Part shown: positions 1 through 11,841 of the stretch, piece by piece
Layout of the letters: every line of letters begins with the position of its first letter
Position numbering within the stretch: position 1 is the stretch's first letter
Source: Progne subis subis
Taxonomy: Eukaryota > Chordata > Aves > Passeriformes > Hirundinidae
DNA length: 64,000 bases
NCBI GenBank assembly: GCA_022316685.1
Contig: JAKJHU010000181.1
Span: 835,194-899,193, forward strand
Direction of reading: 5' to 3'
Translations under genes and position numbers: made by a program
The notes under the pieces: model-generated
Told to the model about the DNA's origin: nothing
The model's database searches: none
The model's input: the letters and a program-made list of their open reading frames with translations, nothing else

Positions 1-299
1 ATTATCCAGGCGCTGGAGCCCTTCTCCCACCTCTCTGCTGGCAGGGAAAGGTGGAACGCCGAGGAGCGGCGCTGGGCAGCGAGGATGGGCTGAGGAAGAG
101 CTGCCCAGAGGAATCTCCTCAGGCAGCAGCTGCCGGCTCATCCCGGGGCATCCATCCCACCACGGAGCCACGGAGAGACCGTCCCGTCCCAAAGGAAACC
201 CACCGGGATGGCGCTGGACAACGCAACTGCGTGGCTTGTTGTGTTTTAATGAGCAACAATTAATAACATTAACAAAACCCCTGCAGGAAGAGCCCCTCC

Positions 300-780
300 T
301 GAAACTGCGGGGTTTTGCCGAGCGCTTTAGAAGCCAAACCAACACTGGCGGCGCCGGCAGAGCGAAAGGGAAGCGAGAGCAGCAGCTCAGCTTTGGGCTC
401 CACGTTCACACCCACCCTCGGGCTCCCACCGCCTCCCTACCCAGCTTCCTCATGCGCCTCTCGCTCCCGTCCCGCTCGTTCCGGGGCTGCGAGCGGCAGC
501 TGCGCCCCCCTGTCCCCCCCTGCCCTCGGCACTCACCGCCCGCGGCTCCCCGGGCACCGACCGACGGACGGAGGGACAGGCGGACAGACGGAGGGACAGA
601 CGGACAGACGGACAGTGTTACAGACGGAGGGACAGGCGGAGGGACCGCCCGCCCCGGGCAGCACCGCCCCGCTCCGGGCAGAGCCGCGCCCCTTCCAGCC
701 CCGGCCCGGGTCACTTCCGAAGGGATTCCACCCGTGCCGATGTCCGGGAGGCCCCGGGAAGGTGCTCCCGGCCCTCTGCT
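300..780. other. CpG-rich block, possible CpG island
   Basis: This stretch is GC-rich with many CpG dinucleotides, unlike the AT-rich DNA from about 1.6 to 5 kb. It could be the promoter CpG island of a gene lying to the left of the window. I see no splice-flanked exon or conserved protein in it. The overlapping open frames here are a product of the base composition. Confidence 0.4.
558..645. repeat. Imperfect GACAGACGG-type simple repeat
   Basis: Repeated GGACAGACGG and GGAGGGACAG words run through this segment with small variations. It lies inside the CpG-rich block and keeps all reading frames open, so the frames there are not evidence of a gene. Confidence 0.8.
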
Positions 781-796
781 TGGCACTCAACCCTTC

Positions 797-1590
797 TAAA
801 TTACAGCATCGCTCGGGTCGCGAGAGACCTCCGAGATCAGCGAGCAGCCCTGGCACCTCAACCGAGCCACGGCACCGAGTGCCACGTCCAGTCTGAAACA
901 CATCCAGGGATGGTGACACCTCAACCGAGCCACGGCACCGAGTGCCACATCCAGTCTGAAACACATCCAGGGATGGTGACACCTCAACCGAGCCACGGCA
1001 CCGAGTGCCACATCCAGTCTGAAAACACATCCAGGGATGGTGACACCTCAACCAAAGCACGGCACCGAGTGCCACATCCAGTCTGAAAACACATCCAGGG
1101 ATGGTGACACCTCAACCGAGCCACGGCACCGAGTGCCACATCCAGTCTGAAACACATCCAGGGATGGTGACACCTCAACCAAAGCACAGCACCGAGTGCC
1201 ACATCCAGTCTGAAAACACATCCAGGGATGGTGACACCTCAACCAAAGCACAGCACCGAGTGCCACATCCAGTCTGAAACACATCCAGGGATGGTGACAC
1301 CTTAACCAAAGCACGGCACCGAGTGCCACATCCAGTCTGAAACACATCCAGGGATGGTGACACCTTAACCAAAGCACAGCACCGAGTGCCACATCCAGTC
1401 TGAAAACACATCCAGGGATGGTGACTCCACTGCCTCCCCGGGCAAACCATTCCAGTCCTTCATCACCCTTTCTGTAAAAAACTTTTTCCTCCTATCCAAG
1501 CTATGCTTGGATATTAGGAAAAATAAATCTCCCTTGGTGCAGCCTGATGCTGTGTCCTCTGGTTCTGTCAGCTGCTGCCTGGGGTAAGGA
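797..1590 (-). mobile_element. CR1 LINE 3' fragment, internally amplified
   Basis: The left edge resembles the reverse complement of an avian CR1 3' end (degenerate 'gaatcac..gagacctc..gagatca' text). The right part, about 1420-1590, reads as the continuing CR1 body ('ggtgactccactgcct', 'tttttcctcctatcca', 'tgtcctctggttctgtc'). The 3' end is at the left, so the element lies on the minus strand. The middle has expanded into a tandem array, listed separately. Confidence 0.7.
862..1426. repeat. 63-64 bp minisatellite derived from CR1
   Basis: About nine near-identical head-to-tail copies of a 63-bp unit contain 'ccagtctgaaacacatcc' and 'agggatggtgacacctcaa'. Variants differ by one extra A (gaaaacac) and by ccgagccacgg versus ccaaagcacag, which suggests stepwise expansion. 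The unit matches the part of the flanking CR1 around 'ccagggatggtgact'. Several minus-strand open frames cross the array only because it is repetitive. Confidence 0.9.
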
Positions 1591-4500
1591 AGTGTAGGTT
1601 TGATAGTGTGAGGTGAGATTAAACTTTGTGCAGGTGCAGAAGCGTGACACTCCCTGGCCCCTTTTTGCTCCGGGTTACCACTGGGATTCATTACGAAGCT
1701 GGGAAGGACGAAGGGTCCTTGGCAATGTGGCTATTTCAAATCCCAGCTTTCTGTGAAGTGCTCTGCTCTTATCTCTGGGCTGGAGGTTCAAGGCTGGAGG
1801 GGCCATGCCCAGCCCTGTCTGCCTTCCCTTCCTGGCTGCACAGAAAAGCAGACGTTCATCTCAAGTCAAATATTGCCCAATATTTGCATTCCAGGTGGAG
1901 CCTTGAGCTGTCAAAAAAACCCTCAATACACAGCTGGAGCAAACGAAGCCAACTTCGAGCCTGCAGAATCCATGCTCTTGTCTTACAGTGTTAAGCAAAT
2001 GCTGTAAATCTTACTGTAGAAATACTGAATATTTCCCTTGAAAGCGTTTCCCTTCTCCATGAGGGTTTATTAGATGCCATGGTAACCAGAGCAGGCAATT
2101 GCAATGGAAATAGAAGAGCTCCCTCCCTCTCTCCTGACTGTCCATTGTCAGAAACATCAGTGGCTGACTTCCCAATCCCTTCAGGGACAACCACAGGAGT
2201 TTTAATTGAGTTTGAAGTATATGGTGACTCCAAGACAACCAGAGCAAATCCCTGGGAGGAGCGACATCTGTGACAAAAGCATTCAAAGCCTTTTGTTTAG
2301 GGACTCTGCAGAATCCTAATAAGAAATCATGAACCCAAGCAATGGGTGTTCCAGCATTTTCATTCTTGTTCTAGAAGAACAGGCTGTGGAAAAAACTTGG
2401 ATCATCCAGTACATCATGTCTTCACGGAAGAAACAGGGAAATAATATCCTCTTGGAACACAATATTAAAAGAAAAAAATCCCGAGGATTATTATTTTTCT
2501 GGACCTAAAAAAAAAAAAAAAAAAATAAAAAAAAAAAAAAATCAGGCTTTTTTTATTTCTTGCTTTTAGACTGATTTTCTAAAAAATGCGTGGAAAAAAA
2601 TCCAAGCAATCATTTAAGATAATTAAATCATTTCACTTCCAACTGCTTTCCTGTTCTCGAGGTATATTAAGCTTTATGGCTAATATATTTCTGTGCTGAG
2701 GGAACCTTTGGCCCAGGAGAAATGTGCCTCTGGGCTCCTCACGCTCCAGAATCTCCTGCCAAGGACCTGGGGTTTGCTGACACACAAATGCCAGCGTGTG
2801 CCATCTGCCCATCCCACTCAGCCTGCCTGGCACACCTGCTGGTTCTCCAGATCACCACATCATCTGTGGAATATCAAATCTCCACAGACCAGTTGGTCAG
2901 ACTGCAAAATAATCCTGGAAATTGCTTTATTCCACAGAGCAGGTGCTGCTGGGCAGCCCTGGGAGCCCTCCCTCCTTGCCTTTTGCCCCAGCAGCTCCTG
3001 TCCAGCGCCCCGGTACCACCTGGCACATTGCTCTGCGGGCTGTGATGGTGTTATCAGCCCTTGGCCATGAACCCTACAGGAAGAGGCTCTTCCTGGCTCT
3101 TCCCAGTCGTTCCCAGGCTCCCAGCTCAGCGTTATCACTCAGCAGATAAAGGCAGCCTGTGATTTCCCCCGGATCTCAGCTGCTTCGTGCCACCTGGCTC
3201 CCAGCCTTGTGTAAGGAGCCTCCTGCCTTCAGTCCCGTCCTCCTGGCACCTCCCTGCCCAGTGCCCCGCTCTTGCTGGTACAGCTCTGGGGAAGGATGGC
3301 TGGGTTATGCTGGAAGTGGTTAAAAAGGAGTTATTTTCTCTCCTTGCCCTTCCTTCCCTCTACGGCTTGCAGCATGTTGAGATTCAGGCCTGAATTTGCA
3401 CACTGCTGCGTTAAGTGTGGAGATGGAACTGCCTGGATCCCGTCTGTGAGCTCCACCAGAGCTGGGACAAACCTTCCTCCCCACCCTGACCTGCTGGGCT
3501 TGGAAGGCCCTGATTAATGTCACACACACACAGATCTACGTGTGGCAGGTCTGACTTAGAAACCCCATCAGCCTAAGTAACAGAAAGAGGCCCGTCCTAA
3601 TGCTCGAAATGCATTTCATTTAATTCAGTCACATCAGTCAGTGCTTGGCAAAACCAAAAAAGAAAAGCTAAAATGAGCTGCTATTAAAGGCTTCCATCAA
3701 GGATGAGACAAATGCCAAGTAAAAATTGAGTGGTTGGAGGGGAGAGGGCGTAATACAAAAGGAAAGATGCAATGAATCAGTGTTCTTCAGTAATCAAAAT
3801 AATTAAGCCATAAAGATATCAAAAAGAGATAAGCTCTGTCCATATCTCAGGACAATTATACTGCAATCAAGAAAGAATATTCTGCACAAACATCTGTGCA
3901 GAATTACTGCACTCTCAGTGTGTGTCACAGTCCAACGTTGTCACCTAGAGTCAAGAAGAAATTAGGTGATAAAATTTTCAGTGTTGATGTGCGTTGGAAG
4001 GTTTAGTTAAATAATTGCTGGACTCAGTGTGTTTTCTCACCCTGCTTTCATCCAGTCTTTCAGCTCTTTGCTTCCTCAAGGCTAAGGCATGGAATATTAA
4101 AACAAGTCACAAATTCCAAGGAGTCTCTTTGCAAACAAGCAAATGCCATGGGGGGATTAAACTGTGCCATCAACTTAGCATCTAACTCAGAAATTCCACC
4201 TTCCTAGATACTCATGTTCAAGCAAAAGCTTTGTGAGCCTGCAGCAGGATCACAGATCCCACGTTTGAGTGAGGGTTGCTGCCTGCAGGGATTTGCAGCG
4301 CTGCAGGAGCTGTCTGCAGCAGCAGCTCTGACCTGCACTGGCTGCTCCCAGCTCCTTCAGCTGGCAGCCAGAGAGAAGCCCAGGTCAGCAGAGTGCTGAA
4401 GGACAGGCTCATCTCTTTTGCCTCATCTGAGTGCCTGAGAGCAGCTGCCCTTTGTGCCTCTGCTGGCTTCGAGCAGGAAGGAATATTTGCAAAGTCACCT

Positions 4501-4970
4501 TGAGCAGCCGCTGAGCTCCCCGAACTTGGCCACGTGCTTTTGTTATGCTGACAGATGATGGGTGCAGCAGAGCCAGGGCTGAGCACACAGCACAGCTTGG
4601 AGAGTCCACTTAAACCAGGGAGATAGATGTTACTCTAAACCTGAGATGGATTGCTGTGTTTATTTTTAATCCCTGAAATCAGGTACGTGTTGATTTTGAC
4701 AAGTGACAGAAGAGAGTTGTGGCCCACAAGTGCTATAAAAGCACAAAGAACTTCAGTCTTGGTTTCCTGGGGGTCTACCCACGCAAAATGCTCCCAACAG
4801 CTAATTCCTGGTGATGGTATGAAATCCTCCAGCCTTGATTGCGTGTATCTAGAGCCATTTATTTGCTTATTCAGCCACGTAGTGACGACAGGGCCACCAC
4901 AAATCATCATATAAAAGTACAATTAGACCCATGAGATGATGCAGCCCACAGTCTGCAATGCAGCAGCAGT
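1591..4970. other. Non-coding region, no gene recognised
   Basis: AT-richer unique sequence with an adenine-rich run at about 2507-2540. I see no splice-flanked conserved exon on either strand. It lies 3' of the downstream TRIM gene. Confidence 0.6.
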
Positions 4971-4977
4971 TGTTGAT

Positions 4978-4983
4978 TTTATT
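4978..4983 (-). terminator. Candidate poly(A) signal of the downstream TRIM gene
   Basis: Plus-strand TTTATT reads AATAAA on the minus strand, about 150 nt downstream of the TRIM stop codon at 5133-5135. That spacing gives a short, plausible 3' UTR. Other AATAAA-like words occur nearby, so the assignment is tentative. Confidence 0.4.
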
Positions 4984-5132
4984 GTGTTCACGTTAATCCT
5001 AACAGTTACAAAATAAATTTTAATTTGTTACAGAATTGATTTGAATGCAAGGTAGGAGGGGAGATCGAAACACGTGGGAGGCTCTCATTATTAGAGGTAA
5101 TTTTGGGTAATATTCAAGTTTTTCTTTCCATC

Positions 5133-5243
5133 TCATTCCCAAGGTCTCTTTTTCACGTGTCCCTTATGTCTGGGCCCAGAAGAATCAAAATTCCCAGAAA
5201 AGTTGTTCCAGAAGTATATACCTCGTTCCTCCTCGATGCTTTC
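5133..5243 (-). CDS. TRIM gene A exon 7: terminal exon, 36 codons plus stop
   Basis: The exon runs from ESIEEERG to KKRPWE and TGA at 5135-5133, after a CCTATTGCAG acceptor. The tail is basic and aromatic (YFWNNFSGNF). It replaces the PRY-SPRY domain that usually ends a TRIM of this class. I know of no family for it. The start is fixed by phase 0 from exon 6. Confidence 0.65.
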   Translation of the reverse strand, partial: ESIEEERGIYFWNNFSGNFDSSGPRHKGHVKKRPWE

Positions 5244-8200
5244 CTGCAATAGGAATAAACAAGATGAAAAAGTTTCGCTTACTGTAAAATAAAGTAATAT
5301 TTTATATCATATTTGACAAGGTGCTTCCAAATAGAGGATTGCTTTGTCACAGAAAAATATTTCTTTTCTCTGAACTGTTTTGAGTGACTGTTTGGTTCTA
5401 TACAGAGCACAGCCACTGCCTGAGCTCACAAGACAAATAAATGGACATGCACACTGATTCAAAAATATGCCTCTAGATTTGCTCTAAAAGTTAAAAAAAT
5501 GTGGTGAAGAAAGCAAGATTTCTTTCGAGTTTACAAAGAAGAAAATAATTTTCAAACTGATATTTAGTTGCAGCAATTAAAAGAATAATTATAAAAAAAA
5601 TCTTTTGTATAAATTCTAAACAATGTTTAATTTAAAAAGCTTGTAGAAAAGATGCCCTGCAGAGAAATACTGTTCACACATTTCGTATCTCCTGCAGCAT
5701 TTGGATTTGTCTAGGGAACGTGTTCAAGTACTGGGTTTGCTCCAGCTCCTGCCCAGTTGGTGGGAACCCCTCTGTGGTCTCTCCTTGGAACAGGCTGAGA
5801 GTTTTCCTGAGTGCTGAAGCAAACCCAGTGTCTCCCTCAGGCTGAGGATAAATCATCTCCCTGAGATTTCTGCCCAGTGCAGATTTGGGGAGCTGTGCCC
5901 TGAGGCTGCGTGCTCTGGCAAGGACAGGAGATACCCACAACAAAATACTGATCACGTTGTTAGGTGGGAGATTTCCTTTGCAAAATTCACAGCCCCAAGC
6001 CAGAGTCCTGAGGAATAAATGGTATTTTTGGACACTTACATTCTGGAGAGGTATCAGTAGGAGAAACCTCACTCTAAAGAAACAGTAGTGAATGTTAGAG
6101 CCTTGTAAAACACAAATCACGTCTTGTTAATAGCAGAACAAGAGATGTGAATAGATCTGACTCCCTTCTTTTAAGGTGAAGGACAGCCTTAGGCCTTAGA
6201 CCCTCAAGACTCTGCTTAGGTCTCCTTGAAACTGAACCAGGAAAGTGCTGAACATACAGTCCTTAAATGAACAAGTGGAGAAATTTGCAGGGAACATTTT
6301 CTAAGTAAAGAAAAGGATTTACCTGCTCCTGCTCCTCTCCATTTAAGCCGGTGAATTTATCTAAAAAAAAAAAAAGAAGAATGGTTAACAAAGCTGACCA
6401 TGAATTCAAGTTTGGGGCTGGGTATTGTCCCCTTGGAGCTCATGGTCAGAGATAAACCAGGAGGGGATGGGCTGGGCAAATACAGACCTTGACAGCAGGA
6501 CTGAGCACCCAGAACTTGGGAAGTTCATGGGAGCAGGAAATCACATCAGAGAGAGGAGAAACTGGCCTTGCACTGCTTAGGAGCAGACCTCCTCCTTGTT
6601 ATCCACAAAAACCTGTCCCCTGCCCCCTCCCCACACTCTGAGGAGCCCACAACAGCCCCTCACACCCCGGTGGAAGGAGCTGCCAGCAGGGATTGGGGTC
6701 CCTGCTCCCCACGGGGCCGCTCACCGCGCACGTCGTTCAGCAGAGAGTCCAGCTGCAGCATCAACTTCTCTTGCCGGGTTTTGCACCGGGTAAACATTTT
6801 GTTATCCAGCTCCACTTGCTTCACTTCCACACTCTCAGTGTCCAGATCCAGACTTGCAACCCTAGGGCACAGAGAGTCATTGCACCAAGGAAAACCATCC
6901 AACGTCCAAAGGTAAGAGAATTCTTCCGTAGGACAGAGTCTGTAATGAGGAAAGGGCTTTGGCAACATGAATTATTGGGTTGACAGCCCTTTGTCAGGGT
7001 TGAATTCCAATAGTTACACACTGTTACTTATTTGGCAATGCCTTTCGCTTACCAGCCTGCAATGGAATTTCGAAATGCTGATAATGAGAGAGAAGGAGGT
7101 GTTTTGGTTATCCCCAAGTGTGAACACGACCTTGACTTGCTGCAGGCAGGCTCTTATTGTTGTAGCAGTGACAGAACAAGAATGCCAAACATATCAAATG
7201 GTGTCCAGGTTTCTGGAGAGTTACCTTGATCCCATGGGCTAGGATGTGACTTGTGGCACAGCTGTGAGTAACAGACCGAGCTGCAGCCCCGAGGAGCACG
7301 GTGATCCCGAGTTCTCCTTACAACCCGAGTTTGAACTCAGCTTTAATCTGTGCAAGTTACAGAGGTGACATCTCAAACTCCAGGCAGATGTTTGAGCCAG
7401 CCCTTCGTGCAGCTGGCAAAGCCTCTCGTGGATCTGGGACTGCTGGTGCGGTGCTGCACCACTGAATTACAGCTGACACCCAGGCATTGCATAGGAAGTG
7501 GGAAGTTATACATTAAAGATATCACTTGCAAGAGAAGAGAGAATAAATCTTTCTAGCTACCAAGTTTGTCCACAACTCCGTAACTTGGTGGGAAATGAGC
7601 TGGTTACTTCTGCTGCCAAAGGCTGTTCCCTGGGAACTCAGCTGAGGGAGGGTCACCGATGTGCATCCAAGACAGCGTTACTGTAAACTGAACCCGAGGG
7701 GCTTCATCTCCGATAAAAAGTTTTCTGGTAATAAAAGCCAGTGGTTTTCATCAGAATCCAGCCAGGAAGCCGAAATTTAAAGGGAGAAGTGTAAGAGCAG
7801 GCAGGGATCTCTCCGTGCCTGTGAACTGTGTGGATGTGGTGCCCTCTGGCTCAGCTGGAACAGGGAGCAGCTCTGCAGCACAGCGTGGTGGGACAGAGGG
7901 GCACAGCCAGTGGGGTTTGATCCCAGTTACCAGCACCACATTTTATCAAAGAAGAAAACAAACGTTACGAAATGGAACATACCTGTCTGTGACCAGTTTC
8001 AGATCCTACCAAGAGGATTGCAAAGGAAAAAAAAAAAAAAAAAGGAAAAAAGAAAAAAAAAAAAAAAAGGAAAAATATAATTAGTGTGATTTTCGGAAAG
8101 GTCACCTGGCTGAGAAATAGGCAGAACCATGAAGAAAAGCAGAATACCACTGCTTACTTTGAAGAAGAGAAAAACATCTGGTTGCTTTTCTATCTTCTCC

Positions 8201-10917
8201 AAAGCCTGAAGATTCTGCTCAGCCTGGTCTGTCTTCTGTTCCATTTTCTTCCTCACGTCGGCGATGACTGCCAGTTGTTCTTCCTCATGAGACCGAATGT
8301 CACTCAGGATCATCATCTTTTTCTCATGAAGCCTTGTCTCTATATCATCAAACAGCTCTTTTAGCTCAGAAGTCAGTGTTTCGGCACTGATCTAAATGAA
8401 GAGATGAGAAAAAGGGGCTCTGGCTCAGAAACTCCACCCTTCAGCTTAGTGCCTCTGCTTATCAATTAGGATTGTATCTGTCCTTTGCACTGGCTTTGGA
8501 AGGAAGCAGACAATAAGCATTTGCTTAGAATATCTGATTCAGTAGAAGCTTTTCAAAACTAACCCTGATATAGTAACAAATTCAGATGAATTTCAGCTAC
8601 CAATGTGAGAGCTTACTGGTACACACTGAAAATCCCACTTGTGGATATAAATTGCTTTTCTTTTATTAAACAGGTAAAAAACTTTAAAAATACATAATCC
8701 TATGTACAGTCTGTGGGCTGCCAGTCCTGCAACCTGGTCTGTGCAACCACAACACAGGGTGGAATTCCCCAGCAGGCTCCTCCTGTGGAGGAGCTGAAAG
8801 GTGTGATAAAGTTTGGCTTCTGGCAGTTTCTCAAACCACTCTTTTCCCTTTCTATTCACCTGCTTCTAATGTTACAGTTACCATAATTTATTGCTGGGAA
8901 ACAGTGAAGGAAAAATATTCTGAATTAGCAATAATCTGGATACCAACCTTGATCTGATCCTCCCTTTCCTGAAGCTCTTCTAGGGCGGTAACTAAATGAC
9001 TTTTACATTCCTGCAGCTCTGTCATGGTGTCGAAGAGTTTAACCTGGCAGAAGGAAAGACAGCACTGAACTTTCCAGCAGGAACAACTTCAGACCAGACT
9101 GGCAGTTTGTGGAGCTGGTGAAATGGCCATTGTCTCACACATCCCACTTCTGCTTGGCAGCCCTGGAATTCTGGTATGTAACCTGGGGGAGGAAATTAGC
9201 CTGCAATTCATATAACTGCAAAGGATGCTTCTGCTAATTCCTGAGGAGGCTGTGACCTGTCCTGAGGTCCAGAGGGAGCCATTTCCTGCCCGTGCACTGG
9301 GTTCCTGCAGGGTTTTCGCTTGGACTCTAAACTGAGCCCATCTCTAAGCTGACATATTTCAAATGCAAGGCAGTGAGTGAGCATAGGAAATGCATTTTAT
9401 CCCCTCAGTCTCAGCTGATTCTGGAGCATTTTAAGGACAGCAGCTGGACTCAGAGGCAGTTTGTCTCTTGTATCTGCTGGGACACTGGTTCCACAAGATT
9501 TGCGGCAGACGAGGAATCCTCGAATCACTGAAATTGGAAAAGACCTCCCAGCCTGCTGAGTTTAACCTTGACCCCACATTATCACCCAGCCCAGAGCACT
9601 GAGTGCCACGTCCAGTCATTCCTTGGACATCACCAGGGATGGGACTCCAAACCTCCCTGGGCAGCTCCTACCAACGCTTAACAACCCTCCCAGTGAAGAA
9701 ATTCTTCCCGATGTCCAACCTGAACCTCCCGGCACAGCCTGAGACTGCGTCCCCTCATCCTGTCACTGGTTACTGGGGAGCCGAGCCTGATCCCACCGTG
9801 CTGCAGCTCAAGGGAAGGACCTCGAGAGGGAAAACTCCCTTCCCCGCCCAAAATTCGGTAGCAGTGGCATTGCCGGGGCTCTGCGGAGGGGAGGGATTTT
9901 CTAATATTTCTCAATCCCAGCCAGGAGCACCGCAGTGAGGGCGGCGGGCAGGCCCGGTCTCGCTCTGCGGGGCAGCCGAGCCTCTCGCCGGCTCTGCCAC
10001 ACGCCTTGAGGGACTGACCCACGCTCGTCCCGCCAGCCCCAAACACCTTTCTCCGCTCTTCTCCCTCTGCCTTGCTGCCCACACTGCTCTGGCAACGCGC
10101 AGGAGGGGGTGCAAAGTAAATTCCAGCACAACGCAGCAGTCCCTTGCTGGCGCGGAGAGGAAATCCCCGGAGGTGCCTTCATGCCCATCCCCATTCCCTG
10201 TGAAACCCCTTTTTCCCCCCCTTTTTCGCGGCCGGGGCAGGAGCCATGGGGAGGGCAGAGCTCCTTACCAGCTGTTTGTTGTGTCCCTCCTTCATGGTGA
10301 TGACCTCGTGGCCCTTGTGGGTGCCAGCGATGGAGCAGAGTATGCAGATGCACCTCTCGTCCCTCACACAGTAGCACTCCAGCAGTTTGCCGTGATCCCC
10401 GCACATCCTCTCCTCCTGATGGCCCGCTCCCACCTCCACCAGGACGTGCTCCTGATGGAAACGCTTGGCGTTGTGTTTGCTCAGGTGGGCCTGGCACAGG
10501 GAGGCCTCGCACACCAGGCAGGTTTTCAGGGCCGGCTGGGGCCCATCCAGGCAGTGCTCACAGGGAACCGCGCCGGCCTCCCCCTGCTCGGCGCCTTTCC
10601 TCCCGTTCCAGGCTTCCTTCTGGAGCCTCTCGCCCTTCGGAAGTGGCGGCCTGAAACTCCTCCACGCTGTTGCCCACCTCGCAGTCCTTCTGCAGCTCCG
10701 GGATGGGCCCCAGGTGGGCCCTGCATATAGGGCAAGTGGAGGGGCCCTGGGAGCTCTGCTGGGCTCCCAGCACCTTCTCAATGCACTGCTGGAACAAGCT
10801 GTGGCCGCAGCCCAGCGACACCGGCTCCTGGAACAGGCCCGGGCAGATGGGGGAGGTCAGCTCGGCCTCCGGGCTGCCGGCAGCCCCACATCCCTCCCCA
10901 GCTTCTGCCATGGCCAC
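5133..10917 (-). CDS. TRIM gene A: RING / two B-box / coiled-coil protein without SPRY (gene span)
   Basis: Seven exons with consensus splice sites and compatible phases give a protein of about 428 residues once one +1 frameshift in exon 1 is allowed. The order is a degenerate RING (residues about 18-72), B-box 1 and B-box 2 (about 110-205), a coiled coil through the 96- and 234-bp exons, then a short unique tail ending in KKRPWE and a stop. The tandem B-boxes and the 96/234/23-bp exon series resemble the TRIM25/TRIM29 group. No PRY-SPRY domain is found before the stop or downstream to position 1. TRIM25-type proteins are cytoplasmic ubiquitin ligases of antiviral signalling; here RING zinc site I is damaged, so ligase activity is doubtful. 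It lies head-to-tail downstream of TRIM gene B. Confidence 0.8.
6323..6360 (-). CDS. TRIM gene A exon 6: 38 bp
   Basis: DKFTGLNGEEQEQ, completing the split codon and ending in phase 0, between TTTTTTTTTAG and GTAAAT. Both splice sites are good and the phase fits the exons on either side. Confidence 0.7.
6725..6861 (-). CDS. TRIM gene A exon 5: distal coiled coil, 137 bp
   Basis: After completing the split Arg, it encodes VASLDLDTES to SLLNDVR plus the first base of the next codon. Acceptor GCCCTAG, donor GTGAGC. The sequence is helical and charged, with no SPRY similarity. It has no close counterpart in exon 5 of gene B. Confidence 0.75.
7983..8005 (-). CDS. TRIM gene A exon 4: 23-bp micro-exon
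   Basis: DLKLVTD plus two bases of an Arg codon, flanked by ..TTGGTAG and GTATGT. The acceptor lies just downstream, in gene direction, of a 50-nt pyrimidine tract (8025-8078 on the plus strand). A 23-bp exon here is shared with gene B. Confidence 0.8.
8158..8391 (-). CDS. TRIM gene A exon 3: coiled coil, 234 bp
   Basis: Seventy-eight codons run from ISAETLTSEL to DVFLFFK, with acceptor TTTAG and donor GTAAGC. It is a long amphipathic helix rich in Glu, Lys and Leu, the main TRIM coiled coil. The 234-bp length equals exon 3 of TRIM gene B. Confidence 0.9.
8948..9043 (-). CDS. TRIM gene A exon 2: coiled coil, 96 bp
   Basis: Thirty-two codons from VKLFDTMTEL to EREDQIK lie between a CTTCTGCCAG acceptor and a GTTGGT donor. 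The length and phase match exon 2 of TRIM gene B. The heptad-rich sequence fits the start of the TRIM coiled coil. Confidence 0.85.
9512..9830 (-). mobile_element. CR1 LINE 3' fragment
   Basis: Plus-strand text such as 'gaatcactgaaattggaaaa', 'gagtgccacgtccagtc', 'agggatgggactccaaacc' and 'agtgaagaaattcttccc' is the reverse complement of an avian CR1 3' end. It lies in intron 1 of TRIM gene A. Confidence 0.85.
10269..10917 (-). CDS. TRIM gene A exon 1: RING and two B-boxes, frameshifted
   Basis: The start is the ATG at 10917 (MAMAEAGEG); a second ATG at 10911 is also possible. The RING reads LTSPIC..SLGCGHSLFQQC..CPIC. Cys1 of the usual C-x2-C is Ser and the cysteine three residues after the His is Phe, so zinc site I keeps only two of its ligands while site II is intact. 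B-box 1 starts PCEHC and B-box 2 starts MCGDHGKLLECYC. The RING and B-boxes are in different frames: one extra base, or two missing, lies around 10590-10650. The exon is 649 nt, one more than a multiple of three, and ends HNKQL before a GTAAGG donor. Confidence 0.8.
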
Positions 10918-10920
10918 AGC

Positions 10921-10940
10921 AGAGAACCGAAACTAAAACC
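10921..10940 (-). promoter_or_regulatory. Imperfect ISRE-like element upstream of TRIM gene A
   Basis: On the minus strand the sequence AGTTTCGGTTCTC sits just before the exon 1 ATG. It resembles the interferon-stimulated response element AGTTTCNNTTTC with a mismatch in the second half. The position, immediately upstream of or inside the 5' UTR, fits interferon-inducible TRIM genes. The match is inferred by eye. Confidence 0.35.
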
Positions 10941-11841
10941 AGACGCAGGAACCCAGCCCCGAGGCTGCAAAACCCTTCCCCTCCACAAGCCCTTCCTCCG
11001 CCCCACGCTGGGCAGGGCAAAGTTCCCTCTGCCTGTTCCACCCTTCCCCACGTTGTGACAGCCACTTCGGGAAGTTTCCTTTCATTCTCCAGCAGAAAAT
11101 GCTGCCCAGTCTCTCCTCACCTCCCAGGGCAGGGAGGTGCTTCTGCACTGGATGTGCAGGATGGAAAGAGGCAGCAGAGGCAAAAGCGGCTGCCTTAGAT
11201 CAAAGATCAGCATTGCCTCTGCCTAGTTCTGTAGCAATTCATGTTGTGCTGTCAACTTTTTAGATAAAATAAATTGCCATCGCGTTTTGCAAGCTAGTAA
11301 CATGACTTTAATAACAGGAAGTCAACACAGTGTTGTTGGCTGAGCAAAAATGAGCAACTAAAAGGAACTTCCATTATGATTAACAGAACAAATAAAAGAG
11401 CTCTCTCAGGAAGAGGCAGGGTGCTGTGATACACCTCCTGTCATAGCAACCCACAAACCAATTTCTGAAATGTCAGCTTAGCTCAGCCTCCGTCCAAGGC
11501 CTGGAAATACCAAACAACACCTCGTCCCCACATCACTGCAGGAGCTTCAACACGCTGGTGGCAGCATGGATGGGATTCTCCAAAGGGATGGTTCCTGTCT
11601 CGGTAAGCCTGAAATTCTTCCAGCCTTGACAGACACACCAAGCAAAGACAGTGTTTCTTCTGCCGCTGATGTCTTTGAAGTAAGGAACTCACAGAGGTAA
11701 TTGTGAGGCATCTGCAGGCAGCATTCAAACCAGGCACAAACAATTCCAAGCTTCCAGCAGCTCTCGTTGCTGGTGTGCCCCCAGCAGCAGCTCCCATCAC
11801 CCTGCACGTCTGGGATGGCACCATGGGTGCTGGAGTCCTGT

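Noticed and set aside
862..1426. Regular repeat array considered as a CRISPR array
   Set aside because: There are no unique spacers; the units are contiguous, and the flanks are CR1 in a vertebrate genome.
5674..6120. 148-codon minus-strand open frame inside the last intron of TRIM gene A, with an acceptor-like site before AGCACGC
   Set aside because: Its frame does not match the phase 0 exit of exon 6. Spliced in phase it stops after about 25 codons. No domain is visible.
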